Positions 27,530 to 35,805 of a stretch of DNA of 64,000 bases are shown one piece after another. Position numbers and translations under genes: made by a program. Within the stretch, counting starts at the first letter, position 1; each line of letters opens with the position of its first letter. Source of the stretch: Streptomyces iranensis (GTDB lineage: Bacteria; Actinomycetota; Actinomycetes; Streptomycetales; Streptomycetaceae); the NCBI RefSeq assembly GCF_017874715.1, contig NZ_JAGGLR010000022.1, forward strand, positions 124,001 to 188,000, written 5' to 3'. The notes below the pieces were generated by a model that worked only from the letters and a program-made list of their open reading frames with translations, ran no database searches and was not told the origin of the DNA.

Positions 27530-27952
27530 ATGACCGAATCGAACCCCGAGAGCGAGCCCGCCCACGACCCGGAGGTGCTCCAGCTGGCGGCGAAGGTCTT
27601 CGACCTGGCCCGGCAGGGTGACACCGATAGGCTCGCCGCCTATGTGGACGCGGGCGTCCCGGCCAACCTCACCAACGACAAGGGCGATTCCCTGCTCATG
27701 CTCGCGGCCTACTACGGCCATCCCGCGACGGTGTCGGCCCTGCTCGAGCGCGGCGCCGACCCCAATCGGGTGAACGAGCGGGGTCAGACCCCCATCGCGG
27801 GGGCCGCGTTCAAGGGCGAGGCGGAGGTGTTGCGGGTGCTGCTGGCCAAGGGCGCCGACCCGCGCGCCGGATCGCCGTCGGCCGTCGAGACGGCGCGGAT
27901 GTTCGGGCGGGAGGATCTGCTCGCGCTGTTCCAGGCCCCGGGCGCGGAGTAG
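27530..27952 (+). CDS. Ankyrin repeat protein
   Basis: A 140-residue cytoplasmic protein made of ankyrin repeats: KVFDLARQGDTDRLAAYVDAG, GDSLLMLAAYYGHPATVSAL, GQTPIAGAAFKGEAEVLRVL and GADPRAGSPSAVETARMFGR, each read in part. Four repeats form a protein-binding surface. The family (about 130-140 residues) is common next to catalase genes in other bacteria but no catalase is nearby. ATG at 27530 after GGAGGCGACAGGCC. Transcribed alone; the binding partner is unknown. Confidence 0.9.
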   Translation: MTESNPESEPAHDPEVLQLAAKVFDLARQGDTDRLAAYVDAGVPANLTNDKGDSLLMLAAYYGHPATVSALLERGADPNRVNERGQTPIAGAAFKGEAEVLRVLLAKGADPRAGSPSAVETARMFGREDLLALFQAPGAE

Positions 27953-28028
27953 TGAGCCGTACGGCGGTCATGAGGCAGCGCCGCTCAGCCGCCGGTGACC
28001 GTCAAGCCGCCCTTGACCGTTCAAAAAG

Positions 28029-28045
28029 TGAAGCGTGAGACTTCA
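28029..28045. promoter_or_regulatory. Candidate operator upstream of the first ROK gene
   Basis: TGAAG, seven bases, CTTCA: a short inverted repeat about 85 bases before the ROK start, in a locally AT-richer stretch. A repressor site is plausible (autoregulation) but unproven. Confidence 0.3.
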
Positions 28046-28129
28046 TTCAGACCGTGAGTTAAGCGATGAAACCAGTCGGCGTCAAGAGCGGCCGCGTCCG
28101 GTAGGTTCGGGCCGGGGGGAAGGAGCCCG

Positions 28130-29395
28130 ATGGGTCAGATGAACCGACGGACCGTCCGCGACCTGCGGCGCGGCAACCGCTCGACGCTGCTGCGCCAGCT
28201 GTACTTCCGGGGCCCGGTGAGCCGCCAGGAACTGGGGACGCTCACCGGGCTCAGCTCCGGTTCGGTCAGCAATGTCGTCGGCGAACTGCTCGCCGACGAA
28301 CTGGTGGAGGAGGCCGGGTCCGTCGAGTCCGACGGCGGCCGCCCCCGCACGCTGCTGCGGGTCGCGCCGGGCGGCGGTCATCTCATCGGGGTCGACGTCG
28401 GCGAGACCCATGTCCGCGTGGAGCTGTTCGACCTCTCCCTGACGGAACTGGCCCGCTGGGAGCATCCGCTGACGCCCGGAGGGCTGGAGCGGGATCCGGA
28501 GCCGGTCGTCGGCCACATCCTCACCGGCCTCGACGCGGTCGTCGACAAGAGCGGTGCCTCGCCGGACGCGGTCATCGGCGTCGGGGTCGGCGTCCCAGGC
28601 GTCGTCGAACAGGGGGACGAGATCCTCGTCCACGGGCCGACCGCCGGGCGGGACGCGGTGCCGCTGGAGCGGCTGCTGCGTACCGGCACCGATCTGCCGC
28701 TGTTCATCGACAACGGCGCCACCGCGCAGGGGCAGGCCGAGATGTGGTTCGGGGCGGGCCGCGGCGCGGACAACGCGGTGATCGCGCTGATCGGCTCCGG
28801 CGTCGGCGCGGCCATCGTGACCGCGGGGGTGCCGTACCGGGGCGCGACCAGCAGCGCGGGGGAGTGGGGGCATACGGTCGTCCAGGTCGGCGGGCGCGCG
28901 TGCCGGTGCGGTGCGGTCGGCTGTCTGGAGGCGTACGTCGGGGCCCAGGCGGTGCTGGACCGCTACGGGCACGGGGCGCGCGGAGCCGGTGCGGGCGGCG
29001 CGGACGGTGCGGGCGGCGCGGACGGTGCCGGGGAGGGCGGCTTGGACGGTGTCGGTGAGGACCAGCAGGCCGCGTTCGCCGCGATCGTAGGGGCCGCCGG
29101 GAGCGAGGCGCGGGCGCGCGAGGTGCTGGAGGAGGCCGCGGCCTACCTCGGCGCCGGTATCGCCGACCTGATCAACCTCTTCAACCCCGAGCGGATCATC
29201 CTCGGCGGCTGGGCCGGACTGCTCCTCGGCGGCCGCGTCCTGCCCAGGATCCGGGCCGCCACCGCCTCCTACGCACTGCGCCGGCCGTACGCGCAGACCG
29301 AGATCGGGCTGGCCGAACTGGGGCCCGATGCCGTGGCGTTGGGCGCGGCCACACTTCCGCTGGCGCACTTCCTCGCCACCGGTGGATCGCGCTGA
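28130..29395 (+). CDS. ROK family transcriptional repressor (first of a tandem pair)
   Basis: A 421-residue sugar-responsive regulator. N-terminal winged helix (NRSTLLRQLYFRGPVSRQE, LTGLSSGSVSNVV) precedes a ROK kinase-like domain: GVDVGETHVRVELFD, the zinc motif CRCGAVGCLEAYVG, and INLFNPERIILGGW. In active ROK kinases the catalytic Asp is in NDAN; here the aligned residues read IDNGATAQ, so that Asp is Gly and phosphorylation is unlikely. A Gly/Ala/Asp repeat loop (GAGGADGAGGADGAG) interrupts the domain. GGAAGGAG precedes the ATG. Its twin follows 129 bases downstream. Confidence 0.9.
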   Translation: MGQMNRRTVRDLRRGNRSTLLRQLYFRGPVSRQELGTLTGLSSGSVSNVVGELLADELVEEAGSVESDGGRPRTLLRVAPGGGHLIGVDVGETHVRVELFDLSLTELARWEHPLTPGGLERDPEPVVGHILTGLDAVVDKSGASPDAVIGVGVGVPGVVEQGDEILVHGPTAGRDAVPLERLLRTGTDLPLFIDNGATAQGQAEMWFGAGRGADNAVIALIGSGVGAAIVTAGVPYRGATSSAGEWGHTVVQVGGRACRCGAVGCLEAYVGAQAVLDRYGHGARGAGAGGADGAGGADGAGEGGLDGVGEDQQAAFAAIVGAAGSEARAREVLEEAAAYLGAGIADLINLFNPERIILGGWAGLLLGGRVLPRIRAATASYALRRPYAQTEIGLAELGPDAVALGAATLPLAHFLATGGSR

Positions 29396-29461
29396 GGGTT
29401 CGACTTCTGTCGGTTCAGGGGGAGTTGGGTCGGACCCCGCCTCAAATTCTTTGATGCAAGA

Positions 29462-29480
29462 AGGTCCAGACCTATTGACA
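29462..29480 (+). promoter_or_regulatory. Chitinase-type box and -35 hexamer upstream of second ROK gene
   Basis: AGGTCCAGACCT (29462-29473; arms AGGTC/GACCT) equals the box found in Streptomyces chitinase promoters and close to the DasR dre. TTGACA (29475-29480) follows directly, so a protein on the box would block RNA polymerase. A -10 is not obvious (GACATT at 29498 is the best candidate). Confidence 0.5.
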
Positions 29481-29524
29481 TGCATCGAACAGGGCTGGAC
29501 ATTGTGTCTCCCCGGAGGTGACCG

Positions 29525-30859
29525 ATGACGGCCAAGGCGCAGGCAGCCCAGCCCTCGCTGCGCACCACCGTGCGCGATCCGCGGCGCGGCAGCCGCTCCT
29601 CGCTGCTGTGGACGCTGTACTTGCACGCTCCGCTCAGCCCCCAGGAGCTCGTCCGCCGGACGGGGCTCGGCGCCACCACGGTGAGCGCGGTCATCGGCGA
29701 ACTGATCGCCGAAGGCGTCGTCACGGAAGAGGCCGTCAGGGAAGAGACCGTCAGGGAAGAGGCCGTCACAGATGCGGAATCGCCGCGGTTGCGGCTGGTC
29801 TCCGAGCACCGGTATGTCATCGGCGTCGAGGTCGCCGATACCCGGGTCCGTGTCGGGCTGTTCGACCTCGCCCTCACCCAACGGGCCGGAGCCGTCTACC
29901 CGTTACCCTCCGGCTCCGGATCCCAGGGCGCCGAAACCGCCGTCCGCCACATCCTGACCTTCCTGGACGCCGTCATCGAGGAAGCCGGAATCCCCCACGG
30001 GCACATCCTCGGCGTCGGCATCGGCGTTTCGGCCACCGGCTGGGACGGTGGCCCGCTGGAGCGGCTGCTGCGCACCGGCACCGCACTGCCCCTGCACATC
30101 GACAACGGCGCGGAGGCCCTGGGCCGGGCCGAGATGTGGTTCGGCGCGGGCCGCGGCGTCCAGCACGCCGTCGTCGCGCTCATCGGCTCCGGCGTCTCCG
30201 CGAGCGTCATCACCCACGGCTCCCCCTACCGGGGCGCCACCGACAGCGCGGGCGAGTGGGGCCACACCACCGTCCAGGCCGGGGGCCGCCGCTGCCGGTG
30301 CGGCGCCCGCGGCTGCCTCGAGGCGTACGTCGGGGCCGAGGCGGTCCTGGAGCGCTACCGTCAGGCCCGGCGCGGCCGCGTCACCCCCGGCGCCGACCAG
30401 GAGTCCGCGTTCGCCGCGCTGCTCGCGGCCGCCGACACCTCGTCCGCCGCGCAGCGCGTCCTGGAGGAGGCGGCGGTGTACTTGGGCGCCGGAATCGCCA
30501 ATCTCGTCAATCTCTTCAACCCCCAGCGGATCATCCTCGGCGGCTGGGCCGGGCTGATGTTCGGCGCCCGTATGCTGCCGCGGATCCGCGAGACGGTCGC
30601 CGCGCAGGCGCTGCGCAGACCGTACGCGCGGACCGACATCGGGCTGTGCGGGCTGGGCCCCCACGCCGTGGCGCTCGGCGCCGCCGCCCTGCCCGTCCGC
30701 CACTTCCTGACCGAGGGCGCGCACCGTCCCGCCCGTCGCCCGGCCACCGCCCCCCAAGGAGCGCTGACGCGCCCTCCTCCCGTCTGTCACCCGGCCACCA
30801 GCACCCCGCGAGGAGCACTGACGCGCGCGGCCCCCACCACCCGTATGCCCGTGCCGTAG
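29525..30859 (+). CDS. ROK family transcriptional repressor (second of a tandem pair)
   Basis: A 444-residue paralogue of the preceding protein. Winged helix at residues about 20-75 (SSLLWTLYLHAPLSPQEL, TGLGATTVSAVIGELI), then a decayed sugar-kinase domain. The phosphate-binding motif is weakened (GVEVADTRVRVGLFD), and the catalytic NDAN is IDNGAEAL, losing the Asp. The zinc motif CRCGARGCLEAYVG is intact. Two small repeats occur: EEAVREETVREEAV after the helix-turn-helix and a Pro/Arg-rich tail. GGAGG before the ATG. The GH16 gene lies 100 bases downstream and is the likely target. Confidence 0.9.
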   Translation: MTAKAQAAQPSLRTTVRDPRRGSRSSLLWTLYLHAPLSPQELVRRTGLGATTVSAVIGELIAEGVVTEEAVREETVREEAVTDAESPRLRLVSEHRYVIGVEVADTRVRVGLFDLALTQRAGAVYPLPSGSGSQGAETAVRHILTFLDAVIEEAGIPHGHILGVGIGVSATGWDGGPLERLLRTGTALPLHIDNGAEALGRAEMWFGAGRGVQHAVVALIGSGVSASVITHGSPYRGATDSAGEWGHTTVQAGGRRCRCGARGCLEAYVGAEAVLERYRQARRGRVTPGADQESAFAALLAAADTSSAAQRVLEEAAVYLGAGIANLVNLFNPQRIILGGWAGLMFGARMLPRIRETVAAQALRRPYARTDIGLCGLGPHAVALGAAALPVRHFLTEGAHRPARRPATAPQGALTRPPPVCHPATSTPRGALTRAAPTTRMPVP

Positions 30860-30959
30860 CGCCCGCGGACCCCGGCCCCCCACCGCCGGACACACACCTT
30901 CCCCCACCGGACCGGCACCCACCGGTCCCATCCCCCACACAGGAAGGCACCACCGTTCC

Positions 30960-31820
30960 ATGAGAAGTACGTTGCGAAACACCGTGATCGGTCTGCTCTC
31001 CGCGACCGCACTCGCCGCCACCCCCTGGCTCACCGCTCCGGCCACCGCCACCACGGAGACCCCCCGGACCAAGGCCGCCGCGGCCGAATTCACCGACAAC
31101 TTCGACGGCGCCGCGGGCAGCGCGGTCGACGGCTCCAAGTGGGGCCTGGAGACCGGCGACAACGTCAACAACCACGAGCGGCAGTACTACACCGACGGCA
31201 ACAAGAACGCGGCGCTGGACGGCAACGGCAACCTCGTCATCACCGCCCGCAAGGAGAACCCGGCCAACTACAACTGCTGGTACGGCCGGTGTGAGTACAC
31301 CTCCGCCCGCCTCAACACCTCCCAGAAGTTCACCACCGCCTCCGGCCATGTCGAGGCCCGGATGAAGCTGCCGCAGGGCCAGGGCATGTGGCCCGCCTTC
31401 TGGATGCTCGGCAACGACATCGGCAGCGCGGGCTGGCCCAACTGCGGTGAGATAGACATCATGGAGAACGTGGGCTTCGAGCCCAGCACCGTCCACGGCA
31501 CCATCCACGGCCCCGGCTACTCCGGCTCGGGCGGCATCGGCGCCGGCTACACCCTGCCCAACGGCGGCAAGTTCTCCGACGCCTTCCACACCTTCGCCAT
31601 CGACTGGTCGCCCAACAAGATCACCTGGTCCGTCGACGGCAACGTCTACCAGACCCGCACGCCCTCGGACCTCAACGGCAACCGCTGGGTCTTCGACCAC
31701 CCCTTCTACATCATCCTCAACCTGGCCGTCGGCGGTTACTGGCCCGGCGACCCGGACGGCAACACCTCCTTCCCGCAGCAGCTCGTCGTCGACTACGTCA
31801 AGGTGACGGGCGGCAGCTGA
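30960..31820 (+). CDS. Secreted GH16 endo-beta-1,3-glucanase (laminarinase-like)
   Basis: A 286-residue extracellular hydrolase. Sec signal peptide (RSTLRNTVIGLLSATALAA, cleavage near APATA) followed by a single GH16 jelly-roll. The catalytic motif is GEIDIMENVG, with nucleophile and acid Glu; WPAFWMLGNDIG and FHTFAIDWSPNKI line the cleft. The overall pattern is that of laminarinases acting on beta-1,3-glucan of fungal or algal walls. No carbohydrate-binding module is attached. AGGAAGG lies 14 bases before the ATG at 30960, a rather long spacing. Confidence 0.93.
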   Translation: MRSTLRNTVIGLLSATALAATPWLTAPATATTETPRTKAAAAEFTDNFDGAAGSAVDGSKWGLETGDNVNNHERQYYTDGNKNAALDGNGNLVITARKENPANYNCWYGRCEYTSARLNTSQKFTTASGHVEARMKLPQGQGMWPAFWMLGNDIGSAGWPNCGEIDIMENVGFEPSTVHGTIHGPGYSGSGGIGAGYTLPNGGKFSDAFHTFAIDWSPNKITWSVDGNVYQTRTPSDLNGNRWVFDHPFYIILNLAVGGYWPGDPDGNTSFPQQLVVDYVKVTGGS

Positions 31821-31827
31821 CACCTGC

Positions 31828-31925
31828 TGCCGATGTGGAAGCCCGCCGAGCGGTGTTCTCGCTGGTGTCATCAGCAGGGGCGGACCGCCTCCGAGACCGC
31901 CGCGACGAGGGCTTCCACATCGGCA
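31828..31925. repeat. 17-bp inverted repeat at a convergent gene end
   Basis: TGCCGATGTGGAAGCCC (31828-31844) and its exact complement (31909-31925) are 64 bases apart. The left arm follows the GH16 stop; the right arm lies in the last codons of the beta-lactamase-like gene. It could pair in the transcript or be a duplication scar. Confidence 0.8.
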
Positions 31926-32908
31926 CTCCAGCGTGAGACGAGGGTGAGGTCACGGGCCGGGTCCACCCACAAGAGGTGATTGCCGCCGTTGCCCCGGGCG
32001 CAGCGCCCGGTCGACGGGGCCTGTGGCCACACCACGCGGCCGTCGTTGAGCCACCACGACAGCCCGTACTCCGGCTTGACGGCACACGGCGTCCACAACG
32101 CCTCGATCCAGCGCCGTGACACGATCCGGCGCCCGGCCCACTCCCCACCGTTCAGGCAGAGTCGGCCGATACGGGCCAGGTCGAGCGCGCTGATCCACAG
32201 CCCGCCGCCCCAGTGGGCACCGCCGGACACCACGGGGACGCGGACGCCGCCGAGGTCCACGAACGAGCTGTCGTAGCCGTGCCACGACCATGAGCCGGAG
32301 GCCCCGATGGGCTCCATGACACGGGTGCGCAGCACCTCCGGCAGCGGCCGCCGCACCAGGGCGGTGAGCGCGAGCGCCGTCAGATTCACCCGCACATCGT
32401 TGTAGGCCCACCCCTCACCGGGCGGCCCGCCCGCCGACTCCGTCCCCTCGCGGACGCTCTGGGCGTCCACCCCCGTCGGCTTCCCCCACAGCTCGCCCTC
32501 CCACTGGCTCGTCTGGTCCAGCAGCTGCCGCCAGGTGATCCGCCGCCCGTGGTCATCCGCGAACTGGGGCAACTCCACTGAGCCGCACACGGGTTCGTCC
32601 AGCCGTAGCAGTCCGTCGTCGAAGGCGACACCCGCGACGAGGGCCAGCACGCTCTTGGTCGCGCTGAACGCCATCTCCACCCGGCCCGGATCGCCCCAGC
32701 GGGCGAGCACCTCGCCGCGTCGCACGACCACACCACCGGGCCCGTGTCCGTTCAGCAGCGGCCCGATCACCTCGCGGTGCGAGACATCCGCCACCTGAGC
32801 CGCGAGGTAGCTCTCCATGTCCTCGACCCCGGCCACGGGCCGTCCCGCCCGCTCCCGCACGGCCCGCTCCAGCGCAACGGAGTCGACCCCCGCCCAAGCA
32901 TCACTCAC
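31871..32908 (-). CDS. Serine hydrolase, beta-lactamase family (class C-like)
   Basis: A 345-residue protein of the beta-lactamase/DD-peptidase/esterase family. The active-site SxxK is in FSATKSVLAL, the YxN element in WAYNDVRVN, and a C-terminal GNGGNH takes the KTG/HxG place. No signal peptide, so an intracellular esterase or amide hydrolase is more likely than an antibiotic-resistance enzyme. The start is uncertain: GTG at 32908 is given because the frame further upstream enters the 127-bp repeat; GTG at 32947 is an alternative. Neither has a good ribosome site. Confidence 0.8.
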   Translation of the reverse strand: MSDAWAGVDSVALERAVRERAGRPVAGVEDMESYLAAQVADVSHREVIGPLLNGHGPGGVVVRRGEVLARWGDPGRVEMAFSATKSVLALVAGVAFDDGLLRLDEPVCGSVELPQFADDHGRRITWRQLLDQTSQWEGELWGKPTGVDAQSVREGTESAGGPPGEGWAYNDVRVNLTALALTALVRRPLPEVLRTRVMEPIGASGSWSWHGYDSSFVDLGGVRVPVVSGGAHWGGGLWISALDLARIGRLCLNGGEWAGRRIVSRRWIEALWTPCAVKPEYGLSWWLNDGRVVWPQAPSTGRCARGNGGNHLLWVDPARDLTLVSRWSADVEALVAAVSEAVRPC

Positions 32909-32972
32909 CGGCCCATCGTCCAGTCGTTGGCCCTCTCGTGGCAACACACCCTCCGTCAGACCGGCCCGAGCC

Positions 32973-33099
32973 GGCCTGTAGTGCGTAGGCACCAGGGCAG
33001 GTGCGTGGCTGGTCCGGGCGCACCAGGGGAAGACGGCGGCGGGAGACGATGCCCGGCGGGGCGCCGGAGGGAAGTGTTGGAGGCGCATGAATCCCGCGC
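32973..33099 (+). repeat. 127-bp leader repeat, copy A (upstream of MFS exporter)
   Basis: This sequence recurs in inverted orientation at 41779-41905 with about four mismatches in 127 positions and sharp edges. Both copies point towards an exporter gene. It contains nested complementary stretches (CCTG..GTGC/GCACCAGG; GGTGCG/CGCACC; GCGCC/GGCGC), the last overlapping the Shine-Dalgarno GGAGG, and ends at an ATG beginning a 20-codon open frame (33087-33149). A structured 5' leader is the best reading. Not identified with any known RNA family. Confidence 0.8.
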
Positions 33100-33149
33100 A
33101 TCGCGCACACATCGAGCAGGTTCACGCACCTGCTCGCGACCCGCGCTGA
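33087..33149 (+). CDS. Possible 20-residue leader peptide
   Basis: ATG at 33087 lies three bases after GGAGG in the 127-bp repeat and opens a frame of 20 residues (MNPAHRAHIEQVHAPARDPR) ending 30 bases before the MFS start, in a different frame. In copy B the equivalent start is in frame with the MmpL gene. Translation is not proven; a regulatory leader peptide is one option. Confidence 0.3.
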   Translation: MNPAHRAHIEQVHAPARDPR

Positions 33150-33178
33150 ACTCGCAACCGACGATGAAGGGGACGTCT

Positions 33179-34585
33179 ATGTCCCAAGCTGTGCTTTCCC
33201 CGCCCCCGGTCCGCATCGGGAGGCTGTCGATCGGTGCCCTCGGCATCCTGGCACTCGCCCTCGGCACCCTCCAGACAGTGGTGGATCCCGCGCTCCCACT
33301 GCTGCAACGTGAGCTGGGGGTCAGCTCCGGCGAAGCGGCACTGGTCTCCAACGCGGTGCTCATCACCGGCGCCGCCATCGCACCCGTCGCGGGCAAACTC
33401 GGCGACCGCTACGGCGGAAAGCGGGTGCTGGTCCGGCTGATGGCCGTGGTCTCGGTCGGTGGTCTGCTGGCCGGCCTGGCGCCGAACCTGCCGGTGTTGT
33501 TGCTCGGTCAGGTATTGCAGGGCGCCATGGTGGGTGCGCTGCCCCTTTCCTTCATCCTGGTGCGCAAACACCTCCCGGCAGGGGAGTCGCAGCTGGGGAT
33601 CGGGCTGGTCATGGCGCTGTTCACGGGCGGCAGCATGGTGGGAACGCTGACTGCCGGGCCGATCGCGGAAGGACTTTCCTGGCATTGGATGTTCGCGCTG
33701 CCGACGATCGCGATCATCGTGATGTCGCTGGTCGTGGCTCGGTTGCTGCCGCATGATCCGCCGATCGAATCGGAGTACAGGTTCGACTGGCCGGGCGTGG
33801 TTCTGCTGAGCGGCACATTGCTCGCGTTCATGCTCGGGCTCGTGAGGGCGACGGGCGACGAGGGCCTGCCGCCACTCGCGATCGGGGCCCTCGCGGTGGT
33901 CGTGGCCGCCCTCGCGACCGGATGGGTTGCCGTCGAGCGCCGGGCAGCCTCGCCGATGGTCGATCTGCGCATGCTGGCAAAGCCCGCGATGTGGCATGCG
34001 TGCCTGCTCACCATCGTCATAACCACCAGTTTCGGGATGGTGAGCTATCTGCTCCCGCAGCTGTTCGGGGTGCCGGGCGACGGGTACGGCTTCGGGGCCA
34101 GCACCACCGACATCGGACTGTTCCTGCTCCCCGGCGCCATCGCCGGGGCGGTGAGCGATTCGGTCGGCGGGATCGTGGCGCGGCGTTTCGGTCTGCGTAC
34201 CGTGCTCATGGTGGGCGCCGTCGTCACGGCGGCCACGATGCTCGCCCTGGTGTCGCTGCACACCGCGGAATGGCAGCTCGTCCTCGCGAGGGCGCTGGCC
34301 GCGATGGCCGCGGGCGTCGCCACCACGGCGTTGCTCACCGGCGCCACCGCCGCCGTCGAGACCAAGGACACCGGCATCGCCACCAGCATGCTCGTGGTGA
34401 CACGCGTGACGGGCATCGCCCTGGGCGCCCAGATCGCCGCCGCGATCCTCGACGCCGACGCCGACTCGAAGACGGGGCTGCCCGCCGAATCGGCCTTCGT
34501 CACAGGTTTCGCCGTCGCCGGCCTCGTCGCCGCGTTGTCACTGCTCGTTGTCCGTATCACGAAGAAAAAGGGAGCCCACGCATGA
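33179..34585 (+). CDS. MFS drug exporter, DHA2 (EmrB/QacA) type
   Basis: A 468-residue, about 14-helix antiporter exporting a drug or toxic metabolite. Family motifs: GKLGDRYGGKRVLV (motif A, loop 2-3), LLGQVLQGAMVGALPLS, and GGSMVGTLTAGPIAEG, which resembles motif C. Two ATGs are possible; 33179 is preferred because AAGGGG lies eight bases upstream. The stop overlaps the monooxygenase start (ATGA), so the pair is translationally coupled. The 127-bp repeat lies 80 bases upstream. Substrate unknown. Confidence 0.9.
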   Translation: MSQAVLSPPPVRIGRLSIGALGILALALGTLQTVVDPALPLLQRELGVSSGEAALVSNAVLITGAAIAPVAGKLGDRYGGKRVLVRLMAVVSVGGLLAGLAPNLPVLLLGQVLQGAMVGALPLSFILVRKHLPAGESQLGIGLVMALFTGGSMVGTLTAGPIAEGLSWHWMFALPTIAIIVMSLVVARLLPHDPPIESEYRFDWPGVVLLSGTLLAFMLGLVRATGDEGLPPLAIGALAVVVAALATGWVAVERRAASPMVDLRMLAKPAMWHACLLTIVITTSFGMVSYLLPQLFGVPGDGYGFGASTTDIGLFLLPGAIAGAVSDSVGGIVARRFGLRTVLMVGAVVTAATMLALVSLHTAEWQLVLARALAAMAAGVATTALLTGATAAVETKDTGIATSMLVVTRVTGIALGAQIAAAILDADADSKTGLPAESAFVTGFAVAGLVAALSLLVVRITKKKGAHA

Positions 34586-35805
34586 CACCCACCGGTCCGT
34601 CGATGGATGTGAGTACCACCGCGAAGCGCACAGTCCTGATCTCCGGGGCCAGTATCTCCGGACCCGCGCTGGCGTACTGGCTGCGCCGGTCCGGATGCGC
34701 GGTCACCGTGGTGGAGAAGGCGAGCACACTGCGCGACGGTGGTTACCCGATCGACATCCGCGGCACCGCGATAGAGGTGGTCCGGCGGATGGGGATACTG
34801 CCGCAACTGCGGGACGCCCACATCGATTCGCGCCGCTGCACCTTCCTCGACGCCGATGGCAGTCAAGTGGCCTCGGTCAACGCGCACGCCGTGGCCGGCA
34901 GTGTCGAGGGACAGGATCTCGAAGTGCGTCGTGGGGATCTGGCCGCGATCCTCTACGAAAAAGTCCGCGACGACGTGGAATTCCTGTTCAACGACTCCAT
35001 CGACACCCTCGACCAGTCAGAACAAGGCGTCGACGTCACTTTCCACAGTGGGCGGCGGCGCACGTTCGACCTGGTGGTCGGCGCCGACGGTATGCACTCA
35101 CACACCCGGGAGTCCCTGTTCGGCCCCGAAGAGCGGTTCCACCGCTACCTCGGCTACTGCTTCGCCATATTCACCATGCCGAACACCTTCGGGCTCTCCC
35201 GTGAGGTCATGATGTGGAACACCCCGGGGAAAGCCGCGGCCCTCTACGCCGTCGGGGACAACGACGAGCTGCACGCCTTCCTGACCTTCCACCAACCGGA
35301 ACCGCCATTCGATGCCCTCCGGAACCCCGACGCCCAGCGGGACCTGGTCGCCACGGTCTTCGCGGGCGCGGGATGGGAGGTCCCTGCCATGGTCAACGCC
35401 ATGCGCGACGCGGATGACCTGTTCTTCGACACGGCCGGTCAGATCCGCATGCCCCACTGGTCCAGCGGCCGCGTCGCGCTCGTCGGCGACGCCGCGTACG
35501 CGCCCTCGTTCCTCACCGGACAAGGGTCGAGCCTTGCGCTGGCCGGTGCCTACATGCTCGCCGACGCCCTGGCCACGAACCGGGACCACACCGCGGCCTT
35601 CGCCGCCTACGAACGCGACGTCCGCGAGTTCGTAGCCATGAACCAGGCGCTGGTCGACAACGGCGCGGCCAGGCTCTTCCCCACCACGGAGCGGGCCCTG
35701 GAGCAACGCAACACCATGCTGCGTGACCTCGTCACCATGCCCACCCCGACACCACGACCGGCCCACTCGGCTCTTACGCTGCCCGAGTTCGCCCCGATGC
35801 CGTGA
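34582..35805 (+). CDS. FAD-dependent monooxygenase (TetX/PHBH-like)
   Basis: A 407-residue aromatic-ring hydroxylase. FAD-binding elements are complete: GASISGPALAYWLRRSG (Rossmann start), LVVGADGMHSHTR (DG motif) and RVALVGDAAYAPSFLTGQG (GD motif). It has no C-terminal membrane helix. Enzymes of this group hydroxylate phenolic or polyketide compounds; TetX relatives inactivate tetracyclines and rifamycin. Coupling to an exporter (ATGA overlap) and a downstream AraC gene suggests modify-and-export detoxification, or a small tailoring and self-resistance unit. The substrate is not determined. Confidence 0.88.
   Translation: MTPTGPSMDVSTTAKRTVLISGASISGPALAYWLRRSGCAVTVVEKASTLRDGGYPIDIRGTAIEVVRRMGILPQLRDAHIDSRRCTFLDADGSQVASVNAHAVAGSVEGQDLEVRRGDLAAILYEKVRDDVEFLFNDSIDTLDQSEQGVDVTFHSGRRRTFDLVVGADGMHSHTRESLFGPEERFHRYLGYCFAIFTMPNTFGLSREVMMWNTPGKAAALYAVGDNDELHAFLTFHQPEPPFDALRNPDAQRDLVATVFAGAGWEVPAMVNAMRDADDLFFDTAGQIRMPHWSSGRVALVGDAAYAPSFLTGQGSSLALAGAYMLADALATNRDHTAAFAAYERDVREFVAMNQALVDNGAARLFPTTERALEQRNTMLRDLVTMPTPTPRPAHSALTLPEFAPMP

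Noticed and set aside
31871..32908. Antibiotic-resistance beta-lactamase
   Set aside because: No export signal, and the SxxK/YxN family includes many esterases and peptidases.
32973..33099. Firm call of a guanidine-I (ykkC) riboswitch
   Set aside because: Only two short segments look similar and the conserved first core element is missing; kept as a test, not a call.
31871..33112. Longer start for the beta-lactamase-like gene at 33112
   Set aside because: It would translate through the 127-bp repeat and has no ribosome site.
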